Shown piece after piece: positions 31,820 through 42,831 of a stretch of DNA of 64,000 nt. This DNA comes from Thiotrichaceae bacterium (GTDB lineage: Bacteria; Pseudomonadota; Gammaproteobacteria; Thiotrichales; Thiotrichaceae). Position 1 is the first letter of the stretch; each line of letters opens with the position of its first letter. The notes beneath the pieces were generated by a model. That model was not told the DNA's origin. It saw only the letters and a program-made list of their open reading frames with translations, and did no database searches. Location: positions 23,197 through 87,196 of the forward strand of contig JALSJN010000018.1 in assembly GCA_026989335.1 (NCBI GenBank), in the 5' to 3' direction. The translations under genes were made by a program, and so were the position numbers.

Positions 31820-34554
31820 ATGTCTTCCCCAAAAAAACGATTTAAAATAGCCCCCATTGTTCTATTAAGTACCTTTTTTGCAGGAATATCTTATGCGGAT
31901 GTCATTCCTGAGGTTACATTAGCGGATGCAATTAAGGTACCATCAAACTTCTATAGTCAATCAGCACCATCTTTATTAAAAATGTCTGTAGAAACACTTA
32001 TTGATGCGGGTAGTAATTGTATTGTAGGGGACTACAAAGCTTGCACATTTCAAGATGTTTTAAATGATATTAATTCAGATGATGATTTTAAGCCTGAAGT
32101 AAACGTTATTTTCAGTGCAGATGACTTTACATCTGCCGGTAGTTCAGCCAATGCGAAGATACGTCAACGCGGTGGGCATACACGATTCTTGCCTCTTAAA
32201 TCATTTCGCATTAAATTAGATAGTAAGAAAGAGCTTTGGCGTAATCAACGTCGTATCCAGTTGGTTAAAAGCTTTGATGATTCGACCAGAATTCGTAACA
32301 AATTGAGTTATGACTTGTTCTCTGAAATCCCTCATTTGCCTAGTATGCGAACACAGTTTGTACAGTTAAATCTTAATAATGCTACAAGTCCTGCACCCAA
32401 TACGGGGCCAAATGCAGGCCCTAATCTAGGTCTCTTCACGCATATTGAACACGCTGGTAAAGAATATATTAAAAGTCGTGGTTGGCAAAAAGACTCTCGG
32501 CTCTATAAGGCAGAACATTTTACCTTTAGTCAAGAAAACGACCTTGCTTTAGATGAGAATGGAAAACCTCTTGATAAGAAGAAATTTGAAGTTATTTTTG
32601 AAATAAAAAGTGGTAAAAATCATCAAAAATTAAATGAAATGTTGGCGGCTGTAAATGATCCGTCATTAGATTTCAACAAGGATATTTTTAATAAGTATTT
32701 TGATCAAAATAATTACCTGACTTGGTTGGCGATTAATATATTGGTCAATAATGACGATACAAGTAATCATAATTTTTATCTTTATAACCCCAAAGGTGCT
32801 GATAAATTTTACTTTATACCTTGGGATTATGATTATGCATGGGGAGCACATCTCGATGGTACGGATGGCTTAACACCTAATGATATGCCACCTTGGTGGT
32901 ATTCTTATTCGTATCGTTGGGATGATACTTGCATAAGCAGTTTTTAAAGCAGGATGGGAGTCGTGCACTGCTTAAGCAGGCCGTTACTGAAATTAAAAAT
33001 AAATATTTAACGCGTAACAAAATTAAAGCTAAGATCGATTTATCACAGAACCCTTAATTGCTACTAAGCCTGATGATCATTGGGGGATTTATGAAAACGA
33101 CGTACAAAAAACTGAACATTATGATGCTGTGTTAAATAAGCTGGTGGATAATGTAGAGGTTAATTACAGCCGTTTTGTAACCAGCTTTGACAACCCAATG
33201 CCATTTTATGCCTATGAGTCAGAAATTACAGCTAATGCTAACCAGACACAGACAGTCCGGTTTGATTGGGATGATACGGTCAGCTTACAAGGTAATACGA
33301 TAAATTATGAATTAGTTGTATTTAAAGCTAAATCTGAGAATATTGTTGATCCTGTTCCAGGAGCACCTACACAAGCCATTGTTCCAGGTAATGTCGTTGA
33401 AGTTAAAACAGGCATACAAAATTCGGATGTTACTTTAAATTGGGCGCATCCTGTAGGGACATACTTCTATAAAGTAATAGCAAGAGATGCCACAAACCCT
33501 AAAGCACTGTGGCAAGTCTCTTATGACGAAGCTGTTAAAGATGTTAACGGCTTCCCCATTCATGGGGTTATAAAATTTAAAGTGGCTAAGGCTGGTACCG
33601 GCTCATTAACCGCTGTAAATAACGTCGCACCGTTTGCTTATGATCAATCTGTGTCTGCACTACCAAAAAAAACATCAACAGAGATTAGCCTAATCGCCAG
33701 TGATGCTGGAGCGTAGCAAAATGACCGCGATAATAATCACTCAACCAAGTAAAGGGACATTGACGCTCAACGTATCTGCAATGACGGTAACTTATAAACC
33801 GAACTTAGATGCTACAGGCGCAGACTCTTTTAAATTTAAGGTAAATGATGGATTGGTAGATAGCAATCAAGCAACAGTGAGTTTATTGATTAATGAAGCA
33901 CCTATGGCACAGAATAAAGTAAGGGCTGCTGTTAAAAAGAATACAAGAATAGACATTAATCTAGGCAGTAAAGTTAGTGATGCAGACGGCGACACCTTAA
34001 GCTTGTTAATTAGTAAAGGCCCTGAGCATGGTGTTTTATCGGCAGTAACAGGTTTAATGGTTAGCTATACACCTAACAAAGACTATGCGGGGAATGATAC
34101 CTTTGTTTACCGCGTTAAAGATGCTAATGGTCTTTATAGTAATACAGCAAAGGTCACGATGACCATGTTGAATAAAGTACCTAAGGTTATAAATCAAGTA
34201 ATTGAATTAATTCAAGGAACCAAAAAGGCATTTTTACTTGCTGCAAAAGACGAGGATAATAAGTTACTATCAGTGACTATTACGCAAAAACCGGCACACG
34301 GAAGCTTAAAACTGGGTGCTGGTTTATCTGTAACGTATACGCCTACTATAAACTATGTAGGTACTGACTTGTTTAAGTATAAAGTGAATGATGCGACGAT
34401 AGATAGTAAAGAGGCAATGGTAACAATAACGATAGGTAAGAAACCTACGATAGAAAAGTCATCGGGTGGTGGAAGCACATCATGGCTCTTATTATTGCTT
34501 GTAGCTTACGGGTTACGTTATAAAAAACGAGTAGGGTACAAGGTTCTTCCATAG
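31820..34554 (+). pseudogene. CotH kinase-family / cadherin-like tandem-domain surface protein with GlyGly-CTERM tail, interrupted by three frameshifts
   Basis: ORFs 31820-32947, ~33040-33716 and 33700-34554 plus a bridging segment (FLKQDGSRALLKQAVTEIKNKYLTRNKIKAKIDLSQNP) in successive frames read as one protein: CotH-like (IRQRGGHTRFLPLKSFRIKL...FYFIPWDYDYAWGAH), then Ig/cadherin-like repeats (ITQPSKGTLTL...VTYKPN), then SSGGGSTSWLLLLLVAYGLRYKKR. Confidence 0.8.
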
Positions 34555-34582
34555 TTGATAGTTGTGTCTGAAGAAATAAAAA

Positions 34583-35791
34583 TCACAGCGAAAACTTAGT
34601 TAATAAACCACGTTTCCCAATAAAGAAAATTTCATTGTTATTTATAATTGGAGGTACAGAGTAGCCTGATTTGTCCCCAGTTTTTCGCGCAACAATTTTT
34701 CCTACCTTCGTGTTAATCCAATGTATTCCCCCCTGTTTGTCAGCCACTATCGCAAGTTCAGCATTAATTATTATGGGTAAAGTTGGCTGACGCTGTTTAA
34801 GATCATCCATCTTCCAGACAGGGCTACCTGTTTGTGGGTCGAGCTTCCAGATATTACCTTGGTTATCTCGTGTTAAAATAGTTTTTGTACTGGCGCTTAA
34901 ACCGCTTGGTGTTGAAAATGCTCTAAGCCATACAGGATTACCTGTCTTACCTTGAACACCCGTAGCGTTACCATTGAGTGATGAGGCAAACACCGCATTA
35001 TCAAGCACCGTGATTTTACCATCAATATCAATGATTTTATCAAGTTCAGTTAAGCCTTTGGGTACGGCAAGGGTGACCTCCCATTGTGGTTTTCCAGTAC
35101 TTAGCTCATAAGCAACTAATTTTCCATTGTCAAAACCGCTAATAACATTATCAGCAAGTATGACAGGAATGCTGGCTCCAAAATGACTTAGCGCAGGTGT
35201 TTTTTGTGAGCGTTGCCAAATAATTTCACCGCTTTGGCTTGAGAGCCCATGAATTTTTCCATCGACAGTACGTAAAGCTATAAACCCTTTTTTACTCGGT
35301 GATACAGAGAGGACTTCACTGCTGAGACGTTCAACCCAGAGAATCTTTCCCGTTTTTGCATCGAGTGCAATCGCATTGCCTTTGTTAGAACCAATAACGA
35401 TTTGGTCGCTATTCTTATCAAGATCACCATTAATGCCAGCAGTAATGGTTTCCCTAAAGGTTCTCTTCCAAATTAATTGCCCTTTATTCTTATTCCAGGC
35501 ACTCACAGACCGAGCACCTGCAATAAATAGAGTCTGATCATTGATGAAAGGGTGAATCTTACTCTCACCCATTGCACTGCCCGTATTAACCTGCCAGTTT
35601 TTTTGGGTTGGAATAGGGTTTTTAATTTTTTTAAGAGGCTCAAGCGCAATGGCTCGTGAGGTTTTATTCCCTAACAGTTGTGAGCCAAGCGATGTCTGCT
35701 GGCTACATGCGCTCAGTAACAAGGTAAGGCTTGCAAAAACGGTGATTAAAGCTGTTCGTGAGAGCATCATTGTTGTCATTTTATTATCCAC
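34583..35791 (-). CDS. bamB: outer membrane assembly lipoprotein BamB
   Basis: Lipobox LLLSACSQQ; PQQ-like beta-propeller repeats (GKILWVERLSSEVLSVS, GEIIWQRSQKTPALSHFGAS). Confidence 0.93.
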   Translation of the reverse strand: MDNKMTTMMLSRTALITVFASLTLLLSACSQQTSLGSQLLGNKTSRAIALEPLKKIKNPIPTQKNWQVNTGSAMGESKIHPFINDQTLFIAGARSVSAWNKNKGQLIWKRTFRETITAGINGDLDKNSDQIVIGSNKGNAIALDAKTGKILWVERLSSEVLSVSPSKKGFIALRTVDGKIHGLSSQSGEIIWQRSQKTPALSHFGASIPVILADNVISGFDNGKLVAYELSTGKPQWEVTLAVPKGLTELDKIIDIDGKITVLDNAVFASSLNGNATGVQGKTGNPVWLRAFSTPSGLSASTKTILTRDNQGNIWKLDPQTGSPVWKMDDLKQRQPTLPIIINAELAIVADKQGGIHWINTKVGKIVARKTGDKSGYSVPPIINNNEIFFIGKRGLLTKFSL

Positions 35792-35803
35792 ATTGGGTTG
35801 TAA

Positions 35804-36418
35804 CTAAGACCCGTCACCCAGATCATCACGCTTCATTTTTAATAATTGGCTATTTTGACCGCCAGAACTTAGTAGGGCTTTATCATACGCCTCACGTGCT
35901 TTTTTAATGTCTTTTTTGGCTAAAAATAAATCACCATTAAGCTCAGCAACTAACGAGCTATAAGCGGATGATTTGATGCCTGAAATAATCGTATTGGCTT
36001 CATCGAGTTTATTGGTACTAATTAAGGTGCGAGCAAGGCGTACCTTAGCAATTATCGCAATGTCAGTTTGAGAACTGTTGCTGGCGACTTTTAGTTGGTT
36101 AATACAATCATCCGTTTTGCTTGCGTTACACGCAGCTTTTGCGGCATTGAGTGCAGCCAGTGCAGCGTAGGGCGTATTACCGTATTCTGTATTGATCTTT
36201 TTGAGTAGCTCTGTATCACTGGGGTTTTTATTGAGCTGCGAGAGTATTTTAGAAGCTCCTTCCGACTGATCCAATTTGTGTTGTTGCCACTGTTGCCAGC
36301 CGAACATCCCAGCTATGGCTAAACCTACCCCTGCAACGACTGAAAGTCCATTGGATTTCCACCAAGCTTTGAGTTCTTCTGCTTTTTCTTCATCGGATTT
36401 TAATACATTATCTGCCAT
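35804..36418 (-). CDS. YfgM-like tetratricopeptide membrane protein
   Basis: KAEELKAWWKSNGLSVVAGVGLAIAGMFGWQQWQQHK; between bamB and hisS. Confidence 0.88.
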   Translation of the reverse strand: MADNVLKSDEEKAEELKAWWKSNGLSVVAGVGLAIAGMFGWQQWQQHKLDQSEGASKILSQLNKNPSDTELLKKINTEYGNTPYAALAALNAAKAACNASKTDDCINQLKVASNSSQTDIAIIAKVRLARTLISTNKLDEANTIISGIKSSAYSSLVAELNGDLFLAKKDIKKAREAYDKALLSSGGQNSQLLKMKRDDLGDGS

Positions 36419-36458
36419 GTTCTAACTCTTTAATATTTAGGTTAATTGTTACGCTGGA

Positions 36459-37745
36459 CTATACCAGAATGGTATTTGCCACGTAATCATTTAGTTTATC
36501 AAGCGCAATGCTGATTTGTTGTGTGATTTCTTGCGTATCTTGGCGTAACGGTTTAATAATAACGTGTTGATTTTCAAGTTCGTTTTCACCCAGTATTAGA
36601 GCATAGCCTGCGGTAGATTTATCGGCTCGTTTAAGCTGGGCTTTAAAACTGCCTGAACCCTGATTAGCCATCAAGCGTAGTTGTGGAAAACGCTCTCTTA
36701 ATTTCTCAGCCATATTTAAACCAGCGACTTCTGCTTTCTCTCCTAACATTACAAAATAGAGATGCGGAGAATGGTCAGGGATCGCTAAGTTTTGCTCTTC
36801 TAATAATAGTTGTAAACGATCAATACCGATACCAAAACCACAGGCGGGTGTTTCTTTTCCCCCCAGTTTTGTGACTAAATTATCATATCGGCCGCCGGCA
36901 CAGATTGTTCCTTGTGAGCCTAACTCGCTCGTTATCCATTCAAATACGGTACGGTTATAATAATCTAAACCACGAACTAATCGAGAATTTACGGTATAAG
37001 CAATGCCTATTGCATCTAGTCGCTGCTTTAAGCCGGCGAAATGTTCTTTTGATTCATCATCTAAATAATCGAGAAGGTCGGGTGCATTTTCGACTAAGTC
37101 TTGCATTTTTGGGTTTTTAGTGTCAAGAATACGAAGCGGGTTTTGATGTAGTCGGCGACTTGAGTCATCATCTAACTGATCTTGATGCTGACTAAAGTAC
37201 TCAATTAAAACTTCTCGGTAAGCTTCACGTGCTTGGTTGCTACCGAGTGAGTTAATTTCTAAATGTACGTTTTTAAGGCCTAGTTTCTTCCACAGCCTTG
37301 CGCCGATTGCAATCACCTCGGCATCAATATCTGGCGTGGCAATGCCGTAGGTCTCAATGCCTGCTTGATAGAACCCGCGATAACGACCTTTTTGTGGTCG
37401 TTCATGGCGAAACATGGGCGCAATATACCAAATCCGTTGTTGTTGATTATGTAATAATCCGTGTTGCATGGCGGCACGTACACAGCCAGCTGTTCCTTCT
37501 GGACGTAATGTCAAGCTATCACCATTGCGATCTTCAAAGGTATACATTTCTTTTTCGACAATATCGGTAGCATCCCCAATGCCGCGTTTAAAAAGCTCGG
37601 TTGACTCGATAATAGGGGTGCGCAGTTCATTGTAGCCGTAGCTATTAAAGAGCTCGCGTGCGCAAGACTCAATATATTGCCAAGAAGGTGATTGCTCAGG
37701 GAGTATGTCACGCATGCCTCTTACGGCTTGAAGGTTTTTTGCCAT
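36459..37745 (-). CDS. hisS: histidyl-tRNA synthetase
   Basis: AVRGMRDILPEQSPSWQYIE...LTLRPEGTAGCVRAAMQHG...PMFRHERPQKGRYRGFYQAGIE...LVRGLDYYNRTVFEWI. Confidence 0.97.
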   Translation of the reverse strand: MAKNLQAVRGMRDILPEQSPSWQYIESCARELFNSYGYNELRTPIIESTELFKRGIGDATDIVEKEMYTFEDRNGDSLTLRPEGTAGCVRAAMQHGLLHNQQQRIWYIAPMFRHERPQKGRYRGFYQAGIETYGIATPDIDAEVIAIGARLWKKLGLKNVHLEINSLGSNQAREAYREVLIEYFSQHQDQLDDDSSRRLHQNPLRILDTKNPKMQDLVENAPDLLDYLDDESKEHFAGLKQRLDAIGIAYTVNSRLVRGLDYYNRTVFEWITSELGSQGTICAGGRYDNLVTKLGGKETPACGFGIGIDRLQLLLEEQNLAIPDHSPHLYFVMLGEKAEVAGLNMAEKLRERFPQLRLMANQGSGSFKAQLKRADKSTAGYALILGENELENQHVIIKPLRQDTQEITQQISIALDKLNDYVANTILV

Positions 37746-37770
37746 GATTATTTGAGTGTGTTTAAAGGTT

Positions 37771-38748
37771 TTATTTTAACGTAAAGTTTGCAATGCTGCC
37801 TTTGATATATTGGCTAATATCAACAGGCTTGCCATTGACGAATAGTGATAGGCCTTGTGCGTTGCCGACTCTAAAGGTGAGAGGCTTTTCTAAGCTCAAA
37901 CTTCTTTCTTGCCCTGATTTTGTTTGGCCTTCATAGACTGTTTTATTGCTTTTATTTTTAATGCGCATCCAGACTTCTTTAGTAAAAACCATTTTTATGT
38001 TGATGTTTTTCTTATCTATTGTTTCTTCTGTAGGCTTTGCAGCCGTTTTAGGTGTTGGTTTGACGGTCTCTTTTAAAGCTGACTTTTTATCAGCAATCGT
38101 GTCACTCTTAAGAGTTGGAGTGGCAGTTTTATCGTTCGTTTGTACTTTGTTTTCCGCCTGTTTAATATCACACTCAATACGTTTTATATCTTGTGGATTT
38201 GGGGCTGCCTGTTTGTTAAGAGGAATAGGTACGGGCATTGTGCCGATAAGTGAAGGCTTGTCCGTCATATTATTTTGACTTTTTGTGGTTTGCTTCGAAA
38301 AGCCATCGAGTACCGAGGTAATCCATTGATTAACCGCTGGAATCATAAATAACCCAACAAGGCCGGCTAACAATAATGATAATAACGCGAGTTGAGAAAA
38401 GATGGGAGAGATGCCTTTTTTTTCATTGTGCATCGAAGGTGATACTTTAATATGGTAATCTAAAGCATCGGGGTTCGCACCGCGTAATGTTTCATAAACA
38501 CGTACTGCTTCGGTGCTGTCGACATTGGCTTGCTTTGCATAATTTCGGATATACCCTCGGACATAAGGGGGCTCAGCAAGAAGCTGGAATTCTTCATTCT
38601 CTAAGTTTTTAATAACACTATCCGATAAACAAAGCGCAGAAGCCATTTGCTCAGCACTAAAGCCCGCGTTATCTCGGTATTGACGCAGTAAGACGCGTAA
38701 GTCACCTGGTTGTGCCACTATTCGATCTTGGAGTTTATCTTTAGCCAT
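37771..38748 (-). CDS. rodZ: RodZ-like cytoskeletal protein (HTH + C-terminal DUF4115)
   Basis: N-terminal HTH (LRVLLRQYRDNAGFSAEQMASALCLSDSVIKNLE...PYVRGYIRNYAKQ), TM, C-terminal VWMRIKNKSNKTVYEGQTKSGQERSLSLEKPLTFRVGNAQGL. Confidence 0.9.
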   Translation of the reverse strand: MAKDKLQDRIVAQPGDLRVLLRQYRDNAGFSAEQMASALCLSDSVIKNLENEEFQLLAEPPYVRGYIRNYAKQANVDSTEAVRVYETLRGANPDALDYHIKVSPSMHNEKKGISPIFSQLALLSLLLAGLVGLFMIPAVNQWITSVLDGFSKQTTKSQNNMTDKPSLIGTMPVPIPLNKQAAPNPQDIKRIECDIKQAENKVQTNDKTATPTLKSDTIADKKSALKETVKPTPKTAAKPTEETIDKKNINIKMVFTKEVWMRIKNKSNKTVYEGQTKSGQERSLSLEKPLTFRVGNAQGLSLFVNGKPVDISQYIKGSIANFTLK

Positions 38749-38783
38749 TTTTTTCTTTGTCTCTGGTCATTTTATACGTAGTA

Positions 38784-39524
38784 TCATAACGCACTACTAA
38801 TTTGTTCAGCTTGCTTGCTACTCGGGAAGAGTCGTAAAAGTGCTGTTCGGCATGAGCCTGCTTTATCGGCTAAGCCTACCTTACTATTTATATCTATGCA
38901 GGCTTGCAAAGCTTCAGGTGAAGAGCGTCCAACGCCTTCATAACGCATCATAAAAGCTTGTGCTTTGGGGTAGTTACGTTTGTCTTTATAGAGTACTGCC
39001 ATTTGTAATAGAGCGGGTGGGTAAGAAGGTCTTTTCTTGAGTGCCGAGCGGAAATATTCTTCTGCTTTTGCAGTGTTATTAATTTTCCTTAAACATATGC
39101 CTGCATTGGTGTAAGCGTACTCTGGTGTACTATAAAGTGGGTCATTAATGGCAACGGCGAAGTGTTTAAGTCCTTTCTGAGGTTGATTGTTTTCACAAAG
39201 AAACTGGCCGTAGTTATTTTGTATTTCAGGGTCTTTAGGTGCGTATTGGGCGGCTTTTGCAAAGTATAGCCCAGCTTTTTTGTTTTGCTTTAGTCGTTGT
39301 TGTAACAAAGCGAAGTAATGGTTAGATTTTGCAGAGCGAGGGTCTTGCTCTAAGGATTTTAGTAGTTTCTCATTGGCAAGCTTTAAACGACCTTTCTGTA
39401 AATAACGAACGCCTAAGTCAGCATTGTAGTTAGCGGCTTTTTTATCGCCTTCATTGAGTGAGCAACCCGTTGTACCGAGTGCTACACTAAGCGTTAAAAG
39501 TCCTGTTAGTGTTTTGTTTTTCAT
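38784..39524 (-). CDS. pilF: type IV pilus biogenesis lipoprotein PilF/PilW (TPR)
   Basis: MKNKTLTGLLTLSVALGTTGCSLNE lipobox; TPR repeats (NADLGVRYLQKGRLKLANEKLLKSLEQDP). Start set at ATG 39524. Confidence 0.9.
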   Translation of the reverse strand: MKNKTLTGLLTLSVALGTTGCSLNEGDKKAANYNADLGVRYLQKGRLKLANEKLLKSLEQDPRSAKSNHYFALLQQRLKQNKKAGLYFAKAAQYAPKDPEIQNNYGQFLCENNQPQKGLKHFAVAINDPLYSTPEYAYTNAGICLRKINNTAKAEEYFRSALKKRPSYPPALLQMAVLYKDKRNYPKAQAFMMRYEGVGRSSPEALQACIDINSKVGLADKAGSCRTALLRLFPSSKQAEQISSAL

Positions 39525-39564
39525 TGAATGTCCCCTTTTCAATGGTTTATTATAGGTGTCGCAA

Positions 39565-40674
39565 TTACGTTCGTACGATATCTTTTTCAATTCGCGCAAA
39601 GTGTATATCTCTTCGGCTACGGTCGCTAATTTTTCCTGCGAGTTGCCCGCATGCCGCATCAATGTCTTCACCACGTGTTTTTCTAGTAATGACAGTTAGC
39701 CCTGCCTCTGTCAAAATATCCCTAAACCGATGTATTCTATTATTTGATGAACGTTTATAACGCGTTTCAGGGAATGGGTTGAATGGTATCAAATTAACCT
39801 TGGCAGGTACATCCTTTAATACTGCTGCAAGTTCATGTGCAATCTCATCTGAGTCATTAATATCGTGTAACATGACATATTCAATGGTCAGTCGCTCGCG
39901 TGCGGCTTTGCCGTGCATGAATCTTTTACATGACTCAAGTAACTGTTCTATTGGATATTTACGGTTGATCGGTACAAGCTGGTCTCTTAAAGCGTTATTA
40001 GGCGCATGTAATGAGATGGCTAAACTCACTTCTACTTGATCACCTAAGCGATCAAGGGCAGGTACAACACCTGATGTGCTTAAAGTGACACGTCGTTTAC
40101 TCAATCCATAAGCATTATCATCAAGCATAATCTTCATGGCATCAATGACATTGTCAAAATTCAGTAACGGCTCACCCATGCCCATCATAACAACATTAGA
40201 AATGACTCTTTCTGATTCAGGGTTGGGTTGTAAAAGACGTTTAGCTAGCCACAGTTGACCAATGATTTCAGCAACGGTTAGGTTGCGATTAAACCCTTGC
40301 CTTGCTGTCGAACAGAAGGTGCAATCTAAAGCACAGCCTACTTGAGATGAAATACACAAGGTGCCACGACCATCTTCAGGGATAAAGACGGTCTCAATGC
40401 AGTTACCATCATCAAGACGTAATAGCCACTTGCGGGTGCCATCATCTGAGATGTTATCGATGGCAACTTCAGGGCCGCGAATTTCGCTAGTTTCACTTAA
40501 CTGATGGCGCAAGGCTTTGCTAACATTGAGCATGTCATCAAAGTTATCGACGTTTTGTTGGTGAACCCACTTTATTATTTGTGTGGCACGAAAAGGTTTT
40601 TCTCCTTTTTCAAGGAAAAAAGCCTTTAGCTTATCGGGTGTGAAATCCAGAAGATTTATTTTTGTTTGTGCCAT
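39565..40674 (-). CDS. rlmN: dual-specificity RNA methyltransferase RlmN
   Basis: [34 protein letters not shown] radical-SAM CxxxCxx[17 protein letters not shown]. Confidence 0.97.
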   Translation of the reverse strand: MAQTKINLLDFTPDKLKAFFLEKGEKPFRATQIIKWVHQQNVDNFDDMLNVSKALRHQLSETSEIRGPEVAIDNISDDGTRKWLLRLDDGNCIETVFIPEDGRGTLCISSQVGCALDCTFCSTARQGFNRNLTVAEIIGQLWLAKRLLQPNPESERVISNVVMMGMGEPLLNFDNVIDAMKIMLDDNAYGLSKRRVTLSTSGVVPALDRLGDQVEVSLAISLHAPNNALRDQLVPINRKYPIEQLLESCKRFMHGKAARERLTIEYVMLHDINDSDEIAHELAAVLKDVPAKVNLIPFNPFPETRYKRSSNNRIHRFRDILTEAGLTVITRKTRGEDIDAACGQLAGKISDRSRRDIHFARIEKDIVRT

Positions 40675-40710
40675 TGTTACTGTGAGAAGCTACTCTAAAA
40701 GAAATTAAGT

Positions 40711-41142
40711 TTAACGAGTCCTAGGGCAGATCTCATCTGCACTAAAAAAGTAATCCATCTCTATCTTAGCATTTTCTTCGCTGTCTGACCCGTGAACCGC
40801 GTTTTCATCAATGCTTTGTGCAAAATCAGCACGAATAGTGCCAGCATCTGCTTCAGCTGGGTTGGTTGCGCCCATTAAGTCGCGGTGTTTAGCAACAGCA
40901 TTCTCACCTTCTAATAATTGAATCATTACAGGGCCAGACGTCATAAACGCAACGAGGTCAGCAAAGAAAGGGCGGTCTTTGTGAATCGCGTAAAAACCTT
41001 CAGCATCGGCTTTAGATAGATGCTTCATTTTAGCCGCTATGATATTTAATCCACCTTTTTCAAAACGAGAATAGATTTCGCCAATCACGCTTTTGCCAAT
41101 AGCGTCTGGTTTGATGATAGAAATAGTGCGTTCGATAGCCAC
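40711..41142 (-). CDS. ndk: nucleoside diphosphate kinase
   Basis: [35 protein letters not shown]...[40 protein letters not shown]. Confidence 0.97.
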   Translation of the reverse strand: MAIERTISIIKPDAIGKSVIGEIYSRFEKGGLNIIAAKMKHLSKADAEGFYAIHKDRPFFADLVAFMTSGPVMIQLLEGENAVAKHRDLMGATNPAEADAGTIRADFAQSIDENAVHGSDSEENAKIEMDYFFSADEICPRTR

Positions 41143-41404
41143 GATAGTGATACTCCAAATTGTAAGGTAAGTCCCTTCGCTATGTATGAAGTGTTACTTC
41201 AATAGGTCAGGGGTAAAAGCGCGCATTGTACGTGTGAATACAAGGTTCGTAAATTATTTAATGGAATAAATTTGAATTAAAAAGAGAGTCAGAAAAAAAG
41301 AGTTCCTAGGGAGAACCTGATGCAAGTCAAATTATTTTTAGCTTGCTAAAACTGCCGATATATTCAACGAAGATCGGTTCAAGGAGTGACCATTGCATAC
41401 GATG

Positions 41405-42826
41405 CTAACGATGAGAAAAGTATTTTTTAATCTGACCCTGAATATCAAGTAAGTTGAATGCAACGATCATCGTAAAGTAGCTTAATGCTCCAACTGTCAG
41501 TTGTAATATTAACCAACCCCACCCTCGAAAATCTTTTAACCACCATAAGCAAAATGCCATGACGAGTGTGGCTGCAATAATTTTGACAAAAGGTTTAAAT
41601 GGCATAGGTACGGCGTAATATTTTCTACCAAAAGTAGCGCTTAAAAAGCTACCTACCATGAATGAGCTAAGTGTTGCTATGGCAGCACCTTGGATACCCA
41701 TGATTGGAATTAGCCAATAGTTAAGCCCAATATTAACGATGGCGATTACCACGCCAATTTTAGCGATGCCCATGGTGTGGTCACCCAGCTGGAAGGCGAG
41801 ATCAAAGTAAAAAGCTTGCAAGCCCATTAAAAATATTGCGCTGGTGATCCAGGGCAATAAGAAAATGACAGACTCTTGGAATCGTTCGTCTATTAGTAAA
41901 TAGACCAAGTCTGGCCCTACCAAATTTAGACCCACTACAGCAGGGATTGAAATAGCGAGTAAGGCAATAGTGTATTGCCTAAAGTAGTCATTGGATTCCT
42001 GGGTCTTACCATCTTCTAGTAGCTTGATAATGACCGGGTAGGCGGCTAAGTTTATCACCCCCATTATCATCAAAATAGAATTTCCTGATAAATCGTAACC
42101 TACCGCATATAAGCCTGCTTGAGCTTTGTCTTGCAGTCCTGCGAGCATGAAACGATCTGATACTTTGGTTAGTTCTTCGAGTAAGTTTGCACTTGCAATG
42201 GGCAGACCATAAAGGAGTAACTTTTTTAACAGCCCCTTACTGTAAGTGGGTTTTCTATAAGATGACCAGGTTTGCTTAAACATAAATAGAGCGGGTAATA
42301 AGGTACCTAGCGCCACACCGGTAATCACGCCAGAGGGTCCGTAACCTAAGTAGGCGAGTAAGCCAGCAATAGATATGGATAAAATCGAGTAGCTAATGGT
42401 TAAGTAGGCGTACTTTAAAGGTAATATTTTAGCTGAAAATAGATTTTGAGTAATGGTGAATAATGCAAGTGCGAGTAACAGTAAAAAAGCATTCATAATC
42501 CATGTAGCTTCTTCCTCACCCCTGTAATAAATCACACCAAGTATACTTAATACCAGCAGCAGAGCTAAGATGCGAAAATAGGAGATAGCGATTGTAGTTA
42601 GAAAGGTTGTCTCATCATGCTCTTTACTGGTCCAAAAACGCAGCGTGCCCGCAGGGAGCCAAGCAAAAATAACATTATGGATAAAGACTGTGCCGGTTAG
42701 CAGCAGGGTATAAAGGCCATACTCTTCAGGGCTTAATAAATGTGTATAAAGCGATAAAGCTGCAAAAGCCATCACAGCAGGGATGGCTTTTGCTAAACCG
42801 TAAATGAGACTGTTTTTTAATAACAT
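41405..42826 (-). CDS. oligosaccharide flippase family (Wzx/MATE-like) membrane protein
   Basis: Polytopic; LYTHLLSPEEYGLYTLLLTGTVFIHNVIF...VSDRFMLAGLQDKAQAGLYAVGYDLS. Confidence 0.88.
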   Translation of the reverse strand: MLLKNSLIYGLAKAIPAVMAFAALSLYTHLLSPEEYGLYTLLLTGTVFIHNVIFAWLPAGTLRFWTSKEHDETTFLTTIAISYFRILALLLVLSILGVIYYRGEEEATWIMNAFLLLLALALFTITQNLFSAKILPLKYAYLTISYSILSISIAGLLAYLGYGPSGVITGVALGTLLPALFMFKQTWSSYRKPTYSKGLLKKLLLYGLPIASANLLEELTKVSDRFMLAGLQDKAQAGLYAVGYDLSGNSILMIMGVINLAAYPVIIKLLEDGKTQESNDYFRQYTIALLAISIPAVVGLNLVGPDLVYLLIDERFQESVIFLLPWITSAIFLMGLQAFYFDLAFQLGDHTMGIAKIGVVIAIVNIGLNYWLIPIMGIQGAAIATLSSFMVGSFLSATFGRKYYAVPMPFKPFVKIIAATLVMAFCLWWLKDFRGWGWLILQLTVGALSYFTMIVAFNLLDIQGQIKKYFSHR

Positions 42827-42831
42827 AAGAA

